Shown piece after piece: positions 7,620-11,430 of a DNA stretch of 11,430 nt. The translations under genes were made by a program, and so were the position numbers. Each line of letters opens with the position of its first letter. The first letter of the stretch is position 1. The stretch spans positions 1 to 11,430 of the forward strand of contig DMRT01000308.1 in NCBI GenBank assembly GCA_003455235.1, read 5' to 3'. The DNA is from Chitinophagaceae bacterium. Lineage in GTDB: Bacteria > Bacteroidota > Bacteroidia > Chitinophagales > Chitinophagaceae. The notes below the pieces were generated by a model. The model saw nothing but the letters and a program-made list of their open reading frames with translations, was not told the origin of the DNA and made no database searches.

Positions 7620-9764
7620 TTACGGGTTGTTATTTACTGTGTCTTTTAATTCCGGTTTCTTTTTTTCGTTCGGCAGTATGGCCTCTGTTTTTATGATTAC
7701 CCGTTTATCGCCGCTGTCCTTTACGGGCTGACTGCTTTTCTTTGGTGTGTCTTTTTCGGTCTTGATCTGGTCAAGCGCTTCCTCTTCGTCGCCGGCATCC
7801 ACTTCCATTGTGTCTTTGATAAGCCTGATGTATCCTTTTGCAAGCAGGTATGCAGAATCTTTCTTATGCAGCAGCGAATCCAGGGTCCGCATTTCGCTGT
7901 ACACCCTGGGTGGAATCAGGTTAAGGCCGGCAAATTTATCGACCACGGCCTGCCTGTTCGCCGCGATGGTATCTTTCAGGTATTTTTCAATCATCAATCC
8001 CACAATGGGTGCTGCATAGGTACCGCCAAAGCGTCCGCTGTTTTCCACCACACACATGATGGCGATCTTCGGGTTATCCCTTGGCGCAAATCCGCAGAAG
8101 AAAGCATGGTTGGGTTGCTTCACTCCTTTATAGTAGTTCTCCACGGTGCCGGTTTTGCCGCAGATGGTGATGCCGTCTACCCGTGCACCGGCGCCGGTAC
8201 CACCATCCACCACGGCCTGCATACCATCATGCACCACTTCAAACACACTGTCGGGAATATCAACAGCGCTGTGTTTTTCTTTATACTTAGTCAGCATTCC
8301 ATAGGTATCACCGCCTTCGATGGAATCCACGAGGTGCGGAATTTTATACCAGCCCTTGTTGGCAATGTAAGCCATTTCGTTTGCCACCTGTATGGGTGTT
8401 ACGTTTACTTCACCCTGTCCGATGCTTACGGAACGGTATGTACAGTAATTCCAATGACCTTCACCATAGGTTTTATTATACAGTTTGGGAGAAGGAATGA
8501 GCCCGGGATTTTCGGAAGGAACATCAATACCAAGGCGATGGCCCAGCCCGAACGCATGCATATACTGATCCCATTTAGACAAGGCGCTGTCCTGGCTCGG
8601 ATACCGGGAATTGGTGATTACCCGCTGCATCACAGTAGCGAAATAGGTATTGTCGGAGATACGGATGGCATTGCGCAGGTCGAATGTACCCACGTCAAGA
8701 CAACGCATGGGTTTGCCACCACCGCAACCATAGAATGCACCGCCACACGAAACACGGAAGTCGGTAGTGATTACTCCTTCGTGCAGGCCGATGAGTGCCT
8801 GTAATGTTTTAAATGTAGAACCCGGTGAATAGATCGCACTCACCGAACGGTTGTATAAAGGCCGTGCCGGACTTAATAATAATTCAGCAAAATGTTTTTT
8901 TCGTTCGGCGCCGGTAAGCAGTTTGGGTTTGTAGGTGGGGCTGCTCACCATGCATAGTATGCCCCCTGTTTTTGGATCAACGGCCACTATGGAACCAAGT
9001 TTGTTTTCCATCAGCTTTTCACCAAGTGCCTGCAGTTCGATGTCGATGGACGTATACATATTCTGCCCGGCCACAGCTGCTGTGTCGAACTTACCGTTCT
9101 CCAGCCGGTCGGTGAGGCGGTTGAATTTGTCCCGTTTCCAGAACTCAATACCCCGCTGGCCCATCAGCACTTTTTCATAAGTACGTTCCAGCCCGGCCTT
9201 GCCGATGTAATCGCCCATCACGTATCCCTGGTATTGCGGATTCTTTAATACATTGGAATCCACTTCACCCAGGTAACCGAAAATATTGCCCCCGGCGTCA
9301 AAGGGGTAATCTCTTACCGAGCGCTGCTGCAGGTAATAGCCCGGGGCCAGCTTATACATGATCTCGTTGAGCTTGGCCATCTTCTCATTGGTAAGCAGGG
9401 GTTCAAAGATAGATGCCCGGTAGGCTTTGTTTTTTATGATGGCCGTGATAATGCGTTTGTGAAACTCGGCCGTATCAATTCCCAGGATATTGCACAAGGT
9501 GGCCGTGTCCGTTCCCTTGATTTTACCGGGCGTTACCATGAGGTCGTAAATAACTGTGTTCTGCAGGATGGCTTTGCCGGTTCTGTCGAACACAATACCG
9601 CGGTCGGGATAGATCACTTTACGGAAGGTTCCCTGGTCATCGGCCTGGATACGGTATTTGCTGGAGAACAGCTGCAGGTTCATCAGCTGTAAAAGAATAA
9701 CCACGAACATGCCGATGAACACCAGCATGATCACATTCTTTCTTGATTGATTAAATACGGACAC
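7620..9764 (-). CDS. mrdA: Penicillin-binding protein 2, elongasome transpeptidase
   Basis: A class B PBP that cross-links side-wall peptidoglycan and activates RodA. It has 714 residues: a membrane anchor at about 12-31, the N-terminal pedestal starting with YPDRGIVFDRTG (52-63), and a transpeptidase domain from about 235 to 600. Active-site motifs are SxxK at 316-319 (STFK), SxN at 370-372 (SDN) and KTG at 537-539. The stretch 340-357 between the first two motifs holds Cys340, Cys347, Cys355 and Asp357, near where a zinc site is known in some PBP2s. A charged tail of about 95 residues (620-714, rich in Lys, Glu, Asp) extends beyond the usual E. coli-type end (633). The start is a GTG at 9764; the next in-frame Met (13) would damage the membrane anchor. 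It follows mreD by 41 nt. Confidence 0.96.
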   Translation of the reverse strand: MSVFNQSRKNVIMLVFIGMFVVILLQLMNLQLFSSKYRIQADDQGTFRKVIYPDRGIVFDRTGKAILQNTVIYDLMVTPGKIKGTDTATLCNILGIDTAEFHKRIITAIIKNKAYRASIFEPLLTNEKMAKLNEIMYKLAPGYYLQQRSVRDYPFDAGGNIFGYLGEVDSNVLKNPQYQGYVMGDYIGKAGLERTYEKVLMGQRGIEFWKRDKFNRLTDRLENGKFDTAAVAGQNMYTSIDIELQALGEKLMENKLGSIVAVDPKTGGILCMVSSPTYKPKLLTGAERKKHFAELLLSPARPLYNRSVSAIYSPGSTFKTLQALIGLHEGVITTDFRVSCGGAFYGCGGGKPMRCLDVGTFDLRNAIRISDNTYFATVMQRVITNSRYPSQDSALSKWDQYMHAFGLGHRLGIDVPSENPGLIPSPKLYNKTYGEGHWNYCTYRSVSIGQGEVNVTPIQVANEMAYIANKGWYKIPHLVDSIEGGDTYGMLTKYKEKHSAVDIPDSVFEVVHDGMQAVVDGGTGAGARVDGITICGKTGTVENYYKGVKQPNHAFFCGFAPRDNPKIAIMCVVENSGRFGGTYAAPIVGLMIEKYLKDTIAANRQAVVDKFAGLNLIPPRVYSEMRTLDSLLHKKDSAYLLAKGYIRLIKDTMEVDAGDEEEALDQIKTEKDTPKKSSQPVKDSGDKRVIIKTEAILPNEKKKPELKDTVNNNP

Positions 9765-9805
9765 CTGTTTATTTTTTCAGTTCTTTCGTTGGGTTTCAGT
9801 AATCA

Positions 9806-10339
9806 TTACGCCGTATTGGTGCGGAACGACTGCTTACGGGCAAACAACAATTCGGTTATCAGTATCAGCAGCAGACTTACTGCCGTTGACAAAAGAGTTT
9901 TTACAATAAAGTACCAGATGTTCCCGAACTGCCAGGCTTCCAGGAAAAAAAGCCAGCCGTGGTGAATAAGGGTAAGCACACCGGTAAAAATAAAATAGGG
10001 CAAAAATCCACCCATGCTTTTGAACGAGGGCTCTTCGTAGTTGGTATCCGCTCCTTCCTGGGGAATCATCAGGTTAACCAGGAAAGGACGGATATAGGCA
10101 ATGAGCACACAGGCCGCCGCATGAAAGCCGGGGTGATGACGGAAACTATCCAGTGTAAATCCCAACGCAAAGGCAATGATCATCTGCCAGCTTCGCTTCA
10201 TGCGGAAAGGAAGCCACAGGATAAACAGGTAATATATATAAGGTGTAACCATCTGGTGCAGGTGGATCTTATCCAGCACAAATACCTGTACCAGTATGAA
10301 GAGGGCGAAACGGATGATATTTTTTACCAGGGTATTCAT
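9806..10339 (-). CDS. mreD: MreD, rod-shape membrane protein
   Basis: A small integral membrane protein of the elongasome (177 residues) that partners MreC. It is almost wholly hydrophobic with about five to six helices. It contains FALGFTLDSFRHHPGFHAAA (57-76), matching the MreD pattern of a helix with Gly-x-x-x-Asp (Gly60, Asp64) followed by a Gly-x-His turn. MreD is poorly conserved, so position is a large part of the evidence: its ATG lies 4 nt after the mreC stop, pointing to translational coupling, and mrdA follows. Confidence 0.92.
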   Translation of the reverse strand: MNTLVKNIIRFALFILVQVFVLDKIHLHQMVTPYIYYLFILWLPFRMKRSWQMIIAFALGFTLDSFRHHPGFHAAACVLIAYIRPFLVNLMIPQEGADTNYEEPSFKSMGGFLPYFIFTGVLTLIHHGWLFFLEAWQFGNIWYFIVKTLLSTAVSLLLILITELLFARKQSFRTNTA

Positions 10340-10343
10340 CCGG

Positions 10344-11201
10344 TTACTGGGTTTTCTTTTTCACGTTATCTAAAATGGTTTTGATGCCTTCGGCCTGTTT
10401 ATTATCGATGATGTACACATACTCGAGGTTGTAAAAATTGGCGGCCGACCTGAATTTAATCAGGAAGTTGCTGCTGCCTTTATCGGGCACCGCTTCTTCC
10501 ACGATGCCGATCATCATCCCTTTCGGAATGCTGGTGCTGAACCCGCTGGAGATAACGGTATCGCCCTTTGCCACTTTGGCTCCTTTGGGAATATCCTTTA
10601 ATGAAATGATGTTGGGTGTTTTTCCATCCCAGTTCAGTGTTCCTGTTTCGCCGCCTTTCAGCAGTTTGCCGCTGATATGACTGTCTTTGTGCAGCAGGCT
10701 CATCACCACCGCATAATCGGTGCTTACATCGGTTACCACACCCACCACGCCGGTATTGGGATCGATGACACCCATGCCGGTGCGTATGTTTTGTGCCGAA
10801 CCACGGCTGAGCACAATGAAATTATTCTGTGCCGCCACCGAATTATACACCACTTTGGCCGGGTAGTAGGTATACTTGCGGTATCCTTCCAGTGAATCCG
10901 TCTTCAGCGAATCGATGAATACATGCATGGTGCTGTCGGGCAGCTCAAAATCGGCTTTCAGTTTATTATACAGTTTTGCGTTGGCCTTTACCAGGGAATC
11001 GTTGGTTTTCTTTAACTGAAAATAATATTCCACCCGGTTGAACTGCTGGTTTACCTTACCGGTTACTTCGTTGGTTATCCCGCTGAAAATCGAATTGTGA
11101 TACCGGCTGTAGTGAATGATGAGGTAAATGCTGAATCCCTGCAGTGACAGGAAGAGGAGCAGGTGAAAATAGCGGCGGATGAAAAGGAAGATGTTACGCA
11201 C
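10344..11201 (-). CDS. mreC: MreC, rod-shape-determining periplasmic scaffold
   Basis: MreC is a bitopic protein that links cytoplasmic MreB filaments to PBP2 and RodA and activates PBP2. The 285-residue protein has an N-terminal membrane anchor (about 11-30), a helical coiled-coil stretch (about 45-85, rich in Gln, Lys, Asn and Leu) and the double beta-barrel domain (about 113-265). Family motifs are GVVGVVTDVSTDYAVVMSLL (151-170) with the following HISGKL, and KGDTVISSGFSTSIPKGM (212-229). The start is a GTG at 11201, giving MRNIFLF as the cytoplasmic stub. It is separated from mreB by 121 nt that contain an inverted-repeat element, and nearly touches mreD. Confidence 0.95.
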   Translation of the reverse strand: MRNIFLFIRRYFHLLLFLSLQGFSIYLIIHYSRYHNSIFSGITNEVTGKVNQQFNRVEYYFQLKKTNDSLVKANAKLYNKLKADFELPDSTMHVFIDSLKTDSLEGYRKYTYYPAKVVYNSVAAQNNFIVLSRGSAQNIRTGMGVIDPNTGVVGVVTDVSTDYAVVMSLLHKDSHISGKLLKGGETGTLNWDGKTPNIISLKDIPKGAKVAKGDTVISSGFSTSIPKGMMIGIVEEAVPDKGSSNFLIKFRSAANFYNLEYVYIIDNKQAEGIKTILDNVKKKTQ

Positions 11202-11211
11202 AGGCCAGGTT

Positions 11212-11301
11212 TATAAAGTATACAAAGTAAATAAGTATGCACGTAAATAAATTTGACGACTGCCGGACATTGGTTTACTTTATTTACTCCTTTACTTTAT
11301 A
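11212..11301. repeat. Intergenic inverted-repeat element C, period 8-9 nt (AGTA/TACT type)
   Basis: Two perfect 9-bp stems are stacked: TATAAAGTA (11212-11220) with TACTTTATA (11293-11301), and AGTAAATAA (11226-11234) with TTATTTACT (11280-11288), separated by a 5/4-nt internal loop and closed by a 45-nt apical loop. AGTA or CGTA recurs on the left at 11217, 11226, 11234 and 11242, and TACT on the right at 11276, 11285 and 11293, that is every 8-9 nt. The design copies the CAAAT-type elements before atpB and atpH, but with another core sequence. It occupies most of the mreB-mreC spacer. No -7 box is visible here, so mreC probably depends on transcription from upstream. Confidence 0.65.
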
Positions 11302-11322
11302 TACCGTCTTTACTTACGGAAA

Positions 11323-11430
11323 TTATCTCATCACGAACGGATACCGGTCGTAATGCTTCAGGGCAATACCGGTTCCCCGTACCACGCTCTTCAGCGGATC
11401 ATCGGCTACGTGAACGGGCAGCTTGATCTT
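11323..11430 (-). CDS. mreB: MreB, C-terminal 35 residues; 5' end outside window
   Basis: MreB is the bacterial actin that guides the elongasome along the side wall. Read on the - strand, the last 35 codons before the TAA at 11323-11325 give KIKLPVHVADDPLKSVVRGT followed by GIALKHYDRYPFVMR. The pattern P-V-x-V-A-x-D-P-L-x-x-V-x-R-G-T-G-x-A-L is the conserved MreB C-terminus (the ATP-binding-fold end of subdomain IA), and the position in front of mreC agrees. Nothing can be said about its promoter or the rest of the protein. Confidence 0.9.
   Translation of the reverse strand, partial: KIKLPVHVADDPLKSVVRGTGIALKHYDRYPFVMR

Noticed and set aside
7866..8804. A 312-codon open frame on the + strand opposite mrdA
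   Set aside because: It lies fully inside the PBP2 coding region, has no promoter box or family motif, and its His/Ile/Gly-rich composition is that of an antisense shadow.

Overview
The window looks like chromosomal core sequence from the Bacteroidota, most likely a member of the Chitinophagaceae. This rests on three things seen here: promoter boxes of the Bacteroidota -7 type (TAnnTTTG), starts without clear Shine-Dalgarno sequences, and an AtpB with the long His-rich periplasmic N-terminal region that I associate with this phylum. The family-level placement is an inference from gene content and protein character, not from a marker-gene comparison.

Layout. Positions 1-5343 are read on the + strand: the 3' end of an unrecognised gene that carries a possible His/Cys dyad; a complete MsbA-type ABC exporter half-transporter; then the membrane (Fo) and stalk genes of ATP synthase, atpB-atpE-atpF-atpH, ending at a perfect 17-bp hairpin terminator. 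Positions 5401-11430 are read on the - strand. In transcription order (right to left) these are the end of mreB, mreC, mreD, mrdA (PBP2), rodA and a metallo-beta-lactamase-fold hydrolase. The two halves converge on the 5307-5343 terminator.

How the genes work together. AtpB (a), AtpE (c), AtpF (b) and AtpH (delta) form the proton channel, rotor ring and peripheral stalk. The catalytic-head genes atpA and atpG do not follow atpH and must lie elsewhere. The - strand cluster is the elongasome: MreB filaments, the MreC and MreD linkers, the RodA glycosyltransferase and the PBP2 transpeptidase, which together build side-wall peptidoglycan. The MBL-fold gene has its own promoter box and is probably an independent enzyme.

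The least explained features are in the spacers. Three of them (ABC-atpB, atpF-atpH, mreB-mreC) hold AT-rich inverted-repeat elements whose arms are strings of degenerate 8-9-nt units (core CAAAT/ATTTG in two, AGTA/TACT in the third). A separate hairpin followed by a T run sits inside the atp operon, just after the c-subunit gene. Two genes (ABC exporter and MBL hydrolase) have a -7 box exactly 4 nt before the ATG, which suggests leaderless transcripts. I see no RNA genes, insertion sequences, CRISPR arrays or phage genes, and no stretch over 300 bases without a gene.
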